Below are positions 42,970 to 55,713 of a stretch of DNA of 64,000 nucleotides, piece by piece. The notes under the pieces were generated by a model that was given only the letters and a program-made list of their open reading frames with translations, was not told where the DNA came from and did not search any database. Position numbers and translations under genes: made by a program. Source of the DNA: Tetrahymena thermophila SB210 (Eukaryota; Ciliophora; Oligohymenophorea; Hymenostomatida; Tetrahymenidae); the NCBI RefSeq assembly GCF_000189635.1, contig NW_002476157.1:310001-374000 (forward strand), given 5' to 3'. Numbering within the stretch: the first letter of the stretch is position 1; each line of letters begins with the position of its first letter.

Positions 42970-44282
42970 ATGAAATATAAAATTAATTATGGTAAAATCT
43001 ACTTATTGAAAGTTATCACAATAATGATGTTCTTCATGTACTCTTTTTGTATCTAAATTTAATTAGACTAGGTTCATGAAAAATAATTTAATTAGTTATT
43101 TGCTCATAGAAGTGGAAGACATATTTTAGGCTTTGTACAAAAAGGTGTTGTTGATTATGGGAATGTAAATGATGTTATAAATAGAGCTTAATAATAAATA
43201 GAAGAACAAAAAATAGAATACGAAAGTTAAATCAATTACTCAAATAAAATGATTTCAAGAATATAAAACGATTAAGAGAAATATCTAAATATGATTCTTT
43301 AGAAAAAGTAGTTTAAAGAATTAGAGCTTTCATAACTAAATCAAAAATTTTACTAAAATTACAAGCAACCTAAAGACTATTAATAATAATAATTTTAAAT
43401 TGGAAAGAGTAATCTAGATTGGCTTGAAGATAAAATAAAATAAACATAAAAAATTATTAGTGACTCAGAATAATAGTATAAAAAAGATATTGAGTAAGTT
43501 CAAACAAGTTTTTCTTCAGTTATAGATATATTTTCTTTAATCGATGAAATGAAGCATTTACAGAGGCTTAACTAGGCTGGGATAGGATAAAAAAAATAAC
43601 TTCTTTCCAGTAAAGTCGAAGAACTATGCAAATCAAAAATTAGCAACTCTTTGATTTTTCTGAAAACAGAAATAAATGTTTTGCTAAGTTAAAATTTAGA
43701 AGACCCAAAGACTATAGAAAAAGTTAGAAACGACTTAAAAGTTTTAATCGAAGAAATTTTAGACAAAAGAGATGAAGCTTAAAGTTCTTATGAAAAAACA
43801 CTGGCAGATTAAAATCAAGAACTTAATTACCTCTAAGAAAAGAAAAAAGAAGCTACATTAATGCTAAAAAAAGCAAATATCACTCTAAGCAATTTGGAAA
43901 GTAATTAATAGAATTTATATATATTTATTAGATTTGAAATTATCTCACTTTACAAAAATCTTATTCATTCATATATAAAAATTAATTTATTTTTTAAATA
44001 TTTATCATATTTTCATTAATAATAGAAAATGTAGTCTAAATTGAATAAGAGATAAATGAAATTGAATAATTTCTTTCAGAAGTTGAAAATTAAATACAAT
44101 AAAAAAATTAAGAAACTACTAATTTGGTTTAAATGCACCAATAAAAAATCAAAGAAATATAAAATGATTAACAAAAAATCTAAAGCATAGAATAAGCCCT
44201 TTACGACGATGCTTTTAGCACCTTCTTAGTTAAAAAATTAGAAAATTAGAACTTTAGAATTCTTGAAGACAATATTTGGTGA
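42970..44282 (+). CDS. Secreted coiled-coil protein, granule-lattice / trichocyst-matrix-like
   Basis: Two exons (42970-43900 and 44026-44282) total exactly 396 codons, giving 395 aa. The N-terminus has a signal peptide (hydrophobic core LLKVITIMMFFMYSFCI). The remainder is almost entirely acidic, Gln/Glu/Lys-rich coiled coil (EKVRNDLKVLIEEILDKRDE, EQEINEIEQFLSEVENQIQQ) with only two Cys in the mature part. Secreted, acidic, heptad-rich proteins of this size are the hallmark of Tetrahymena Grl proteins and Paramecium trichocyst matrix proteins. Those are stored in dense-core mucocysts and expand on exocytosis. I infer membership from architecture only; no processing site was proven. The stop is TGA at 44280. 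Confidence 0.75.
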
Positions 44283-45060
44283 TTTAAATTAAATTTATTT
44301 TTACTGGATTTAAAAACCAAAAACTATTAAGCTATTTATTTTCACATAAAATTTATTTTTCAACAAAAAATAAATTCAATTTACCAATAAGATTGACAAA
44401 AAAACTATGTTGCATTGATGTAATATTTCAACGCTCTATGCAGCAATATGTTTAAATTTTATATTTATTTAAATTTAAATTAATTAATTTATTTATAACT
44501 AACATCAAGATAAATACTTTTAATAACTAACCCATTAACTACATACTTTGCTATTAAAATTGTATATTACTTATTATTTATATTTTAACAAAAAATTACT
44601 TCTCTTTATTATTTAATTATAATTAATATCAAGATAAAATATTTTAAATAACTTACCACTTACCAATATATAAACAGCTACTTATATTTTTCATATTTAT
44701 TTTTTACATTTTCATAAAATTCTTATTCTTCATCATTATTTTTTTAAGGATAAATTATTTTCTTTCACTCTAAATTTTAATTATATTTCTTTTTGCCTTT
44801 GAAAAGCTGTGTTTATAAAAGATTTCAATTAACTGCATTTGAATTATATTTTATTATAATTAATTTTAACTTTATATTTATATGGGATAGAAAAAATTAA
44901 AAAAATTATTTAATCTTAATTTATTATTAATGAAAAAAATAATAAATTTTTTATTTATTTCATTTGAATTTTTTTGAAAATTATTTTAAATTAATATTTA
45001 AATTAATAAATTAATGATTTTAATTTAAATAAGTAACTAAAGCAAGTTATTAATAATGTG
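44283..45060. other. Intergenic, AT-rich
   Basis: About 780 bp of AT-rich DNA after the secreted coiled-coil gene. It contains two loosely similar stretches (ATCAAGATAAATACTTTTAA near 44507 and ATCAAGATAAAATATTTTAA near 44628). It may hold the missing first exon of the next gene. Confidence 0.4.
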
Positions 45061-47032
45061 ATTCATAATAACTATGAAATAGATTTTTAAAAACATAATC
45101 TTACTATTACATTTAGTTAATCAAAAGATGTAAATAATTCACCATTTATAAAATAAAACTAGGAAATACTTTTTGGTTTAAGAATAAATAAATTAAGTGG
45201 TCCAGGATTGGAGAGTTACTTTAAGGAAATATGTGTTTGAAAATAAATCTTATATGTGAATATAAATAGATCTTACTTAAATTATTAATTTTTTTGGTTC
45301 AATTATTAATAAATTACGAATAATTTGTTAATTAATAATGATTATTAGGGGTGTTAAGAAAGAAGATTGTATTGTAAGGGGTGATTAGAAATCACCTAAG
45401 CAGTGTAGAGTACACGCAAGAAGTTTAATAGAGTTGAAAAAACACTTAAAAGATATAAACTATTAAGATTAATAATAAAATGAACAAATTTAAAGCAATC
45501 AGCAAGAATAAGTCGCAGATATTAAAAAAATTACAAGATAATTTTCAAACTCTTTTTTTAATTCCAAAAATCGTAATACAAGCAGCTCTCGCTTAAAAAC
45601 AGATGAGGGAAGATAATCATTTCATAATAACTCTTAGTAATAAAATCTACATAATAATAAATTTGTTCCATTCATACATGAGCGTGATCGGCTTGGTAGA
45701 TTAATCACTGTAATCATTTCATATTACAAAACTTTCAAAATTATAGACTAATATATTCGTTCTTTAAAATTCTTAAGCTGGTTTTACTTTATTAAAATGA
45801 AATAATTATATTATTTTTATTGATAGGAAAACTAAGACTAAGATGATGATTTGAGTGTTTTTACTTATCGTCCAAATACTTATAGGAAACATGCAAAATC
45901 AACAGACACTTTGAAGGTTAAAAATTTACCAACCAAATCGGGTGTTGTAAATGATGGTTTAAATAAAAATGCTTACGCTTAACTTAAACATAATGGGTTA
46001 TTCAAAGAATAGAAAGCTGAAGACTAGCTAATAAAAAATAAAATTGAGGAAATGATATAAAATCACTAGTTGGAAAATAAAATTTTATTAGGAGTTAATA
46101 GACAAAATAACTATGAAGTTTAGTTGCAAGATAATTATAATGATATTTAAATGGTAAGCTATAGATTGAATATAAAACATTAAGAAGATTTGCAAAGGAA
46201 ATAATAAATTGCAAATAGTTTAACTTATGCTAGAGGATTTTATAAAAGAGCATAAGCAGATGAGTAGTATAGAAGAGTAAAAACTAACCATTCTAGCAAC
46301 CGAATATAAACAGTTAATACAGAAGAAGATTTGCCATAAGAAAATCAAGAAAAAAATGATTTCATAACTAAAAATTAAAAAAAAAATTATTTTTTAAACT
46401 TAAGAAAATAAACAGGCTAAAGCATAAATGATTAGTTAAAAATTTTTAAAAAACGAAATAATGAAATTTTAAATAATCCAATTCCTCCTCTTGGATTTTA
46501 TGATGCTACGAATTCATAAGAGAACTGCATACTTAAAAAGTATCCTAAAGTAATTTTTAATAAGTAAGAAAGATTCATCAAAATCAAAACAGAAGAAAAT
46601 GAAATACAATTAAGTAAGTAAAAAAATTCTCCATAAAAATCATCAACAATTTAGAAAGGTGAAAACTAAAAGTAGAATAATACAAGTGCTTCCCCTAAAA
46701 AACAATAAAAAGATGATAATATACATTAAAAACTTAAAACAGTAGCTGATTCATCAGTTGCAAAGATTGATTAGATAAATCCTAAAATACTTGAGTAAAT
46801 TAAAGAGCAAGAAGAAAGAAGGTCTAGAATTGAAAAAAATATTGATTAAATAGCGCTTGATTTTAATAGTGAAAAGGCATCTACTATTTTTACTCAACAT
46901 TTCTTGCAAACAAAGCAAAAAATGAGAAGAATAAGAAATAATTTAAATAATATGGAATTTGATACTCTGTAATTCTTTGATAAGTTAATATAGTAATAGC
47001 AAAAAAAATAATTGGACGATGGCTTATCTTGA
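45061..47032 (+). CDS. SANT/Myb-like domain protein, 5' end uncertain
   Basis: The secure part is exon about 45350-45709 plus 45827-47032, ending at TGA 47030-47032. The first exon encodes SPKQCRVHARSLIELKKHL, which resembles the third helix of ciliate SANT/Myb domains (RTPxQCRxHA). The open stretch 45061-45230 encodes QNQEILFGLRINKLSGPGLE, resembling the first helix of the same domain. The intron between them (about 45230-45360) was not resolved uniquely, and no in-frame ATG was found upstream, so the start is provisional. The rest (about 480 residues) is Lys/Asn/Gln-rich, with helical stretches and no other domain. If the SANT assignment is right the protein probably acts in the nucleus on DNA or chromatin. 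Confidence 0.5.
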
Positions 47033-47758
47033 TATAAACTATATCTAAATATCAAAACATAAATAATTAAATATTTAATTTATTTTCATAAAATAATTTA
47101 TTCTCTAATTTTAAAAATTATGAATTAACTATAGCAACTATCAATTCACTTCTCCTCAAAATATCTTTTTTTAATCATGTAACTAAAAATTAGTCTAGCA
47201 TAAAATATTAATATAACTATGCTATCATATAATAATATTTACACTTTTTAAAAATAAACCAATTTTTTTAAAAATATAGATAAATAACTTAACTAAAAAA
47301 GTAGTAAAAAATATTTATTTTTATTAATAATTATTTTAATGGTTTATTTCTAATATATGGGCTTATTTTAAAAATATTTGGAACAAACAACCCATAATAT
47401 AATATATTAAATATTACAGAATAAATAATAAATTAAAAAAAGAAATTCATAAATAAAAATTAATTTTTTAATACATAGTAAGCTTTTCTTTTGAACCAAA
47501 ATAACTTATAATTTAAAATCTTAAAAGATATAAAATACTTAATACATAATAAAATTACAATTTAATTAATCATAGAAAATAAATTAATTTATGAATTATT
47601 TCTTAGATGAAATCCATGTTATATCAGATTTTTGATTAATTTAGAGTGACAATTATTGGCTAATAAATTTATCACTGAATCAATTTCATAAAATAGTATT
47701 TTTTTTTTTTTTGAATTTCGGTGAAAGTTTAATTTTTAGCAGATTCTAAATAAATTTT
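47033..47758. other. Intergenic, AT-rich
   Basis: 725 bp between tandem plus-strand genes. A T-run (47697-47712) lies about 50 bp before the next ATG. No gene was seen. Confidence 0.5.
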
Positions 47759-49864
47759 ATGAGACCAACATCTGCTCATGGTAGAGGATTAAAAATCACG
47801 GCAGCAACTTAAGAAAACTTTTACAATAATAATAAAGCAAAGTATTAAAAAGCAAATAATAATCCTATTTTAGTAGGAAAAGGGATATTATCAGATGAAC
47901 AAATAGAATAATAAATATTTAATTGTAAATAGAATGAAATAGAACTTTTAAAGGCATAGATGAATTTGAAGCTAGATGTTAATTAAAAGAAGTAAGAGGA
48001 GACTAAAAAGATAATAATGAATGGATATGAAGAGTAGTGCAAATTAATAAATGAGATGAATGAGAAAAAAATGGATACACTAAAGTAGGAGCAGGAAAAA
48101 TTTGTAGAAAAATTATTATTAAAATAGAAATAGGAAATAAAAGATTTAGAATAAAGTTATGAAAGTAAAATAAAATAGCTCAAGCAGTAAATAGATGAAT
48201 AATAAAAAGAAATAATAAGGAGATAAGAGGAGATGGGTAATTAGTTTGAGAAAGAGAAGGAAAGGCTAGAGTAAAAGCATTAAAAAAAACTTGAAGAAAC
48301 TAAATAAAAGTAGAAGAGCAAGTTTAATTCAAAAATAGAAAGAATGAAGTAGGAATGGATTGAAGAGTAAGAGGAAGATAAAGCTAAAGTTAAGAAAGAG
48401 TGCTAAAAGGTTGTACAACAGGAAATAATAGAAATGAAACAGTTGATAAATAATATGAAAGAATAGATTAATGAGTACTAGATTTAATTAAATTAAAGGA
48501 CATTATAGGTTGATGAGTTGAATCAGCAATTAAAATAAATATTAGAGTAGAATGCTTTATTATAAAAAAAAGTTGTAAATTTGGATTAAAGTAAGAAAAG
48601 ACTGAAAGCTTAAAATGATATAAATGAAAGTTCAGAAAATAGTAGACAGTTACATAATTAGCAAAGTAAATAAAAATGCTAGAAGATTGCAGAGCAAGAT
48701 GAAAGCAGTGATCTTACAGATTTTGAGTCTTTAAGTAGTGATTAAATTTCAGAATAGCAAATAAGAAAAGATTAAGAAGAGGATTTTGCATATATAAACT
48801 AAATTTAGTAAGATGTCTCTGTTCCTTACAGTGGCTAGGTATAATAAAATAATAATGGTAATAGTGATAATTGTAATACTAACACTAATGATGAATAAGA
48901 AATGATGGATTTGTAGCAGTTACAGAGTGATATAAAATAATCAATAAGATATTAAATTAATCTTTTACATAGTAAATCTTAATAGAATTCAAACTAATTT
49001 AATTAAGGTAATTAATTAGACACTTTAGGTCCATTTGAAAATAATGCAGTTTAGAATTCACTTGAAAATATCAGCTTAAAAATTGAGAAAAATGAGTCAA
49101 TTAAGATTTAGTCAAAAGATATTTATTAAAATAAAGGAAATTCTTAATTTTTGAATATAGACTAAAAAATTAATCATCATTTACAAGATATCTCATTAAA
49201 TGATTCTCAAGATGTGATACTGGAAACTCAAACAGAAGGTAATAATCGCAATGTATATAGAACCTCTTAAAAGTTTGACAAATGCATTAACACAAGCTTT
49301 GATTTTAAAGATGAAGTAAGTGAAAAACAGAAGGAAATTGAAAATTTGAGAATCAAAATTGAAAACTAAAATAAAGAAATTGAAAACCAAAGAAGGCAGA
49401 TGGAGAGAATAATAAATGAATAGGAAATTCAATTTAATAAATAAATGAAAAATGTTATGGAAAAGGTTGTGGAGAATAAGAAAAGAGAAAGCATTATTAT
49501 TAAAAACTACTAATTCGAATTATCCAATCTTATGACTAAGATATAAAATATCACCAATATCATAAATGAAGCAGAACTTCTCCCAAATATGAAGTAAAAT
49601 TAAGAAGTTCTCCTTGTTAAAAAATAAAATTAAGAGATTCTCCAAAATAATTAACCAAAGTAAGGAGAGCCAAATAATAAAATTGGTGAAAATAAATCTG
49701 ACCAGAAAAAAAGTGAAATTAAATCACCTAAATTTGTAATTCACTAGAAATAAAATACTTAGTCTCAAAAAGCTTAAATAATTGTAAGAAGTAGTATAAA
49801 ATCTGTTAATAATATTGATTAAAAATAAATACAATAAATAAATAACAAATAAAATAAAATATGA
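47759..49864 (+). CDS. Long coiled-coil protein
   Basis: An intronless frame of 702 codons (701 aa) from ATG 47759 to TGA 49862. It begins MRPTSAHGRGLKITAATQ, a basic Pro/Ser/Gly leader resembling those of some ciliary and centrosomal coiled-coil proteins. Residues about 50-290 are almost continuous coiled coil (EQEKFVEKLLLKQKQEIKDL, EKEKERLEQKHQKKLEETK). A Ser/Asp/Gln-rich disordered middle follows, then a second coiled coil at about 520-610 (EIENLRIKIENQNKEIENQ). The Lys/Gln-rich tail has no motif. The protein has no membrane or signal sequence. A structural role in the cytoskeleton or basal body is plausible but unproven. Absence of introns over 2.1 kb contrasts with the intron-rich CCCH gene downstream. 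Confidence 0.85.
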
Positions 49865-50433
49865 TTGATTACATATAATTAATTTGCACTGGTTACAGTA
49901 TTAAAATTGTAATTCCAATTTTTTATCAAAAATCTGATAATTTGATTCAATAGATTTAAATTTAAAATGAGAAAATAAAATAAAATTAAAAGATATTTCA
50001 ATTATAATAAATGAATCAATTAGTAGATGTTTTCAAACCATCAAAATTGACATTTATTTCTGATATTTAACGTTTAATGTATTAGGAGAAAAAACACTTT
50101 TATTTTATCTTTCTCACAGCTGGTAAAATTACCTAAAACTTAAAAGAAACACTTTTTTAAACTTAATTTTAAATTCCTTTCACTCAATAAAAAACCATAA
50201 ATTAAGCAAGGCAATTCTTGAATACAAACAAATTATTTCTGATTAATTTTATAATATTTTGTGTAACAATAATAAATTGTCTAATATCAAAAATTAGTTA
50301 TAAAGAAGACAAAAATATATTTATTTAAAAGTGTATCTTCCGATTATATAAGTTTTATATTACTCTATATTTATTTTGTACTTAAATTCTAAGTCAGTAA
50401 TTTATTTTGGCTTTTAGACAATAATAAATTTGA

Positions 50434-51100
50434 TATCATTCCTCTTTAAAAGTTTAAAAGACAATAATATTCCATCTAATAGTTTTAAAAGATGCGTTTT
50501 AATATAAATGCACTAGATTTTATCATACCTAAAAAACTATTTATTTGTGGTGATTAATGATTAATTTTAATTGCATCATAATTCTTTTAAAATTAAAAAT
50601 AAATTAATCGCCTTCTAAATTTATTAGTTTAAGTTCTTTTAGAAAGGATAAATATTTTTAAAAATTAAATGGTGAAAAATCTTAATAAAATAGTTATTTT
50701 CTCATTTTATAATTTTTAATGTGGAGGAAGGCATTTATTTATTTAATTTATTAATTTACTTAAAACCCATGAAATTTAATTTGTAAGAATTTAATCGAAC
50801 TTTAATTTTAATAAATAACAAGGATAATTTATTCAGAAATTATTTTAGTTATTCTATATGTTACAGTTTTGGAGATATTTACAGACTAATTTTCTAATAG
50901 AAGTTTAAAAATTTAAAGAGTAAATTAAAAACTCATTTATCATTAATTCATAAAGGGATGAGAAAATACATATTTATGATATGTTCTTTATAATTTCTTG
51001 TTAGAAGGCATAATAGAAATTAAAAATATATCAATGCTTTAAGGTGTTCTAATGGTTTTGCTTTATTAATTATCTAGTTAATCTCTTTAGAAAAAAATCA
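50434..51100. other. Intergenic, AT-rich
   Basis: About 670 bp with no supported gene. Together with 49865-50433 it separates the coiled-coil gene from the next reading frames. Confidence 0.4.
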
Positions 51101-51487
51101 ATGAAAATAGTTTTCAAGAATAATGATGATAATGATAATCATCACAAGAAGAAAAAGGAAATAGCTATTTACTTTGCAAAAGATGATTCAATCCAAAAAC
51201 AGATTTAAGAATTAATAAAAAATAGATAGTGTTGGGTGGATTATTAAAGCTTTTTAAGCCTAAAACAAACATTGATTTAATAAGATTATTTAGCAAACAA
51301 ATTAAAAATAATTAAAAAATCAAAGAAACTATCAAAAGTAAAAAAGAGTCTAAATAATAAGTAAAAGCTGTCTGTGATAAGAAGGTGGATAGGCTCTAAA
51401 TTATATCAAATACTATTTTAGATAATAAATTATTAAATATTATTATAGACTTTTCTTTTCATAGAATAGTGTATCACAAACATCTGA
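51101..51487 (+). CDS. Possible small Lys-rich protein or upstream exon
   Basis: An open frame of 129 codons from ATG to TGA. The product is Lys-rich (HHKKKKEIAIYFAKDDS, QCWVDYQSFLSLKQTL, KKSKKLSKVKKSLNNKQK), without recognised domain, signal peptide or membrane helix. Its stop lies only 13 bp before the ATG of the CCCH gene, too close for a separate plus-strand gene with its own promoter downstream. It may be an unrecognised 5' exon, a uORF-containing leader of the CCCH mRNA, or chance, since TGA is the only stop and frames this long occur randomly here. Confidence 0.3.
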
Positions 51488-51500
51488 TTTATTTATTTTA

Positions 51501-54500
51501 ATGTAAATGAGTTTTAACTAGCAATTTACTTAAAGCGGCTCATTTCCCATATAGCAGTATCCAAGTATGAATGGCTCTACTTATTCTTACAGCAAAAGCA
51601 TAAATATGAACGCTAAGAATCAAAGTGATTTCAGGAATTCTTTATTTTCTACTAATACGGATGGACCAAGTTCATCCTAGATTCCACAATAGTTTTAAGG
51701 ATAATTTAGCAACAATGATTTACGCTTCTCTCCTCCCACTAGTTATTAATAGTAGCAGTAGTAGAATATAGAAAAGGGCTATATAGAGCATTTAGATTTA
51801 TCTACATTCAAGATTGAGAAGTGCAAAATTACAGAAAATCATAACATTTACGTAATACCTCTTGCCTTTAATTTTGTTTTCAACAATATAAAAAAATTAC
51901 ACCACGAAAGAAATCTAATTTTACATTTATATTTATTTTTTGAATTTGACACATTAAAGTGATTACAAATGTTAGAGCTATTACTTTTTGAATATAAAAT
52001 TGATTGTTAGCAAATTTTATGCTAAGGCGCTAAAAGAAATCAGTTGTTTAAATAAAAATGAAATTTGAGAAAGCATTTAATTTATTATTACTATTAAGCT
52101 CTTAATCTCATATATTGGTTTTTGTGATAAGAATTGAGAAATCAGTATTTATTTTTTAGTTAAAAAATTTAATCAAATATCTTAGTTAATTTAATATATG
52201 AGATTAATTCTTTTAATATTCAAATTATCTTTAAAAAAAATCACAAAAAAACAATATTCATTCATTCTTACTTAGATCATAATGATATAAACATCTTAAT
52301 AAATTTACACATCCTTCTAGTTAAAATTGAAGTGTATTACAAGTATTTAAAATCTAAAAGGTAAAAAATAAGAAAATAGTTAATTACTAATTGATAAAGC
52401 TAAAAATATTACAAATTGTTCTGTAATATTAAATTATGAGCTAGATTATTTTAGTAAAAGAAATACATTAAAGAATATTTTAAGTGAGAACCAAAACGCT
52501 GCAATACAAATGTATTAGAGAAAATCATAATAGAATAAAAATGATAATAAGCTGTTAATATAAATTTTTAAAATTGTATTTTATTGTGATTATTTTATCA
52601 CCTAATTTATAAAAGCTCGATATTTTTGCTAACTATTTATTTTTTTTCTAAATTGTGTAACCTTAATAATTAAATTTTTTAATTATTTTATTTATTAAAT
52701 TTAGAGATGTCCTTATTACCACAACTCAAATGATAGGAGAAGAGTTTGCTAGGTTTTAAGTGAATAATGCGATTAGGGAGATAGGTGCTCTTTAAAAGAT
52801 TAGTGCCCTAAAGCACATAGCTCAGCTGAAGTTCATTACTCAAAAGATTAATATAAAAAGAAATTTTGCAAACACATTAAAAATTTGAATAATTGCGAAT
52901 ATGGAAATTATTGTTCGTATGCACATAGTGAATAAGATATTTTGATTGAATTGATTCATCTCCTTGAAAAGGATGATGATTTTTACATGTTTCATTATAA
53001 AACAGTCATGTGTCCTTTCATTGACTGTTAATAGCGTGATAAATGTGAGTATTATCATAACACTTAAGATTTTAGAAGGAGACCAGATTAATACTCTTAT
53101 GAACCAGAGACTTGCCCAAAGTGGCCATCAAAAGATTAAATAAAATAGTATGAAAAAGGATGTCCAGAAGGTTATAATTGCAATAAATGTCATGGATGGA
53201 AGGAACTAGATTACCATCCAAAAGTATATAAAACAAGAAGTTGTGAAAAATGTAAAAAGTAATAGCACTGTCCTCATTACCATAACTCAAAAGAAAAAAG
53301 GTAAAATTATTTAATAAAATAAGGATTTTTTATTTGAAAGTTTGTTTTTCCTGAACAAATAAAATTACAAATCTATTTTGATGAATTTTATAAAATTTTT
53401 AAATTAAAAATGAATTTTTCTTTAAATATATTTTTTTTGTGAAAATTTTGAATTCAAGCAAACTAACTAAAAAACAAACAAAAAAGAAAGTATGCAGTAT
53501 TTTGATTTTTTTTGTAATATAGAGATAATTTATTTGAAAATAATAAGAAACTTGTATGGTTTTTATTAGGATAGAATGTAAATAGATATGAATCTAGATC
53601 GAACATTATATTATTTTTGATTATTAAAATGAAAGAATTTAATACCAAAAATACATTAATTAATTAAATAAATTATTTCCTCTTTTTAATTTTTAATTTA
53701 TATTAAATACACTTTTATCACCACTAAACTGTTTTGGAAATTTAATTTTTGTGAAAATAATTAGCTTTCAATAAACAAAAAATTTTGTCATCTAATATCT
53801 ATCAATCAATTTATGCATCAATAGAACGATTTTTTTTACTTTCTCCAAATTAAAATTCATAAAAAATTTTAGATTTGATTAAGAAGAATCTATAACATTA
53901 AAAATTTAAAATACCTATCCATCTTTTCATTAAATAGTTTTATACTTAAAAGATATTTAAAATAATTTTTTAATGTAATTTTAAAATATGAAGATAAGTA
54001 CCTGATACAGTGTTACAAAAGATATTTAGATTAGTACCAAAAAATTCATTTTACCTACAAATGAAAAAATAATTATCTTCGAGCTTAAATAATAGTCTGA
54101 ATAACAATGAAAATAGTAGCTTTACAACAAATAATTCTAGAAACAACAATAGCTCTTTTATGAATAGCTAAATATAGCCTAATCCTGCTTCTAATTCATA
54201 CTAAAGCAAAATACTTAGTTAATCTAATGTTTCTTAACAAGATATGTTTATGCTTAATCAAAATATTTTATAATTCTAAAATTCCATGATCAATAACAAT
54301 GGAGCTAACTCCTCTATTCAACTAGGACTTAATGGAGCAAGAGGAAGTAATATGCCATAAAATATGGGTTCTATGCACTTTTAAATTTTCAATGACTAAA
54401 TTTCTAACCCCTCTAATTTTTAAGTTAGCCCTCAATAAATGGCTTCTTCTGACTTTTTAACATAATCATAAATGTACTAATTTAAATAACAATTTCAAGT

Positions 54501-55291
54501 ATTTAATCCTCAAGATTCGTACTCTGAGAGCTAAGTTTTGAACAATTTTGAATAGTCCAACAGATTCAATGAATCTAATAATCTTTAAATCATTAAAGAG
54601 AGTCCGCACACATCTAATTTATCCTCCAGTATTGCTTAAAATACTTAAAATAGCAATAATTGGGTGAGCAATAATCAACAATGCGAAAGTGATGAAGAAA
54701 ATAGCAGCCCAAGTAAATATTATTAATTAAACTCATTTACATTTTTTCTCTTGTAATATTCAAATTAAATAAAAACCCCTTACAAATTTAAAGATTCATA
54801 AAAAGTTACATCATCCTAAAGGCTAAAAATAAAAATTAATTTAATATTTTTTGTAAACCAAATAGATTTTAGCAATAGAAAAAGGAGCAATAGCGAAGGA
54901 GAAATGAATGAGTAATTATAAAAATTGCACCTTTCATAAAATTAATATTGTTCACGCTCTTAAAATGATTTAAACAACTCAGACAAATCAAATAGTCACA
55001 GTAAAGCCTCTGGATAATCTCCAATAAAGCAAGCAAATAAAAAATCTAAAAACAAGCAATAATATATTGTTAAGGAATACAGTGACTCAAATTCATAAGG
55101 ATCAAGAAACTAACTTAGTGATGATTATAATCAAAGTCAAAACAAACCAAATTACAGTTTATTTGATCAATCTAAGACAGGTAAATAATAATTCATAGTA
55201 AAATATAAATATTTATAATATATTAAAAACTTTAGTAGTAGATAAACATATTGAAGAAATGCTAAACGAGTGTATGTAGCTCTAAAATTGA
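51501..55291 (+). CDS. Tandem CCCH zinc-finger protein (Unkempt / plant TZF-like)
   Basis: Five exons (51501-51851, 52705-53300, 54030-54712, 54866-55180, 55236-55291) total exactly 667 codons, giving 666 aa. Exon 2 encodes several CCCH-type fingers: CPYYH, CSLKDQCPKAH, FCKHIKNLNNCEYGNYCSYA (followed by H), VMCPFIDCQQRDKCEYYH, CPEGYNCNKCHG and CKKQQHCPHYH. The core FHYKTVMCPFIDCQQRDKCE followed by RRRPDQYSYEPETCP parallels the plant RR-TZF/Unkempt arrangement, in which CCCH fingers bind mRNA to control stability or translation. The N-terminus and the last three exons are Gln/Asn/Ser-rich and probably disordered. Two unusually long introns (853 and 729 bp) flank the zinc-finger exon. ATG 51501 and the in-frame ATG 51507 are both possible starts. 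A cytoplasmic role in mRNA regulation is inferred from the family. Confidence 0.9.
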
Positions 55292-55674
55292 ACAAATGTC
55301 AATAAATCAAAAATAAAAAAATCAAAATTAACAAAAATTAATTTTTGAAAAAATTTACTTTTTAATTCAAATTTATTTCAAAAAATTTTCTTTATTTGAA
55401 AAAAGTCTTAACTTAAAAATTCTTGTCTAGAAATTCAAAATTATTCAGTGCAATAGTGCTTGCTTTATAGCTCATTTATAATGATCATACCCTATTTTAA
55501 AAAAACTTAATAAAATAAATAATTAGGTATACTTTAGCATGCTTATTGATTGAATTATTTTAGAATAATTAGATAAGTATATTTAATTTCTCCATAATCT
55601 CAATAAAATTTATTCACTCACTCACTCATTCATTAACCTATTCATGCATCAATCAATATATTATATTATACAAA

Positions 55675-55713
<39 letters not shown>

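Noticed and set aside
50011-50433. 141-codon plus-strand open frame with an ATG and a hydrophobic stretch
   Set aside because: With TGA as the only stop in DNA of this composition, frames of this length arise by chance. The translation has no motif, no compositional shift from its flanks and no intron evidence.
52840-53290. Two 72-aa minus-strand frames
   Set aside because: Both are antisense shadows of the CCCH zinc-finger exon.
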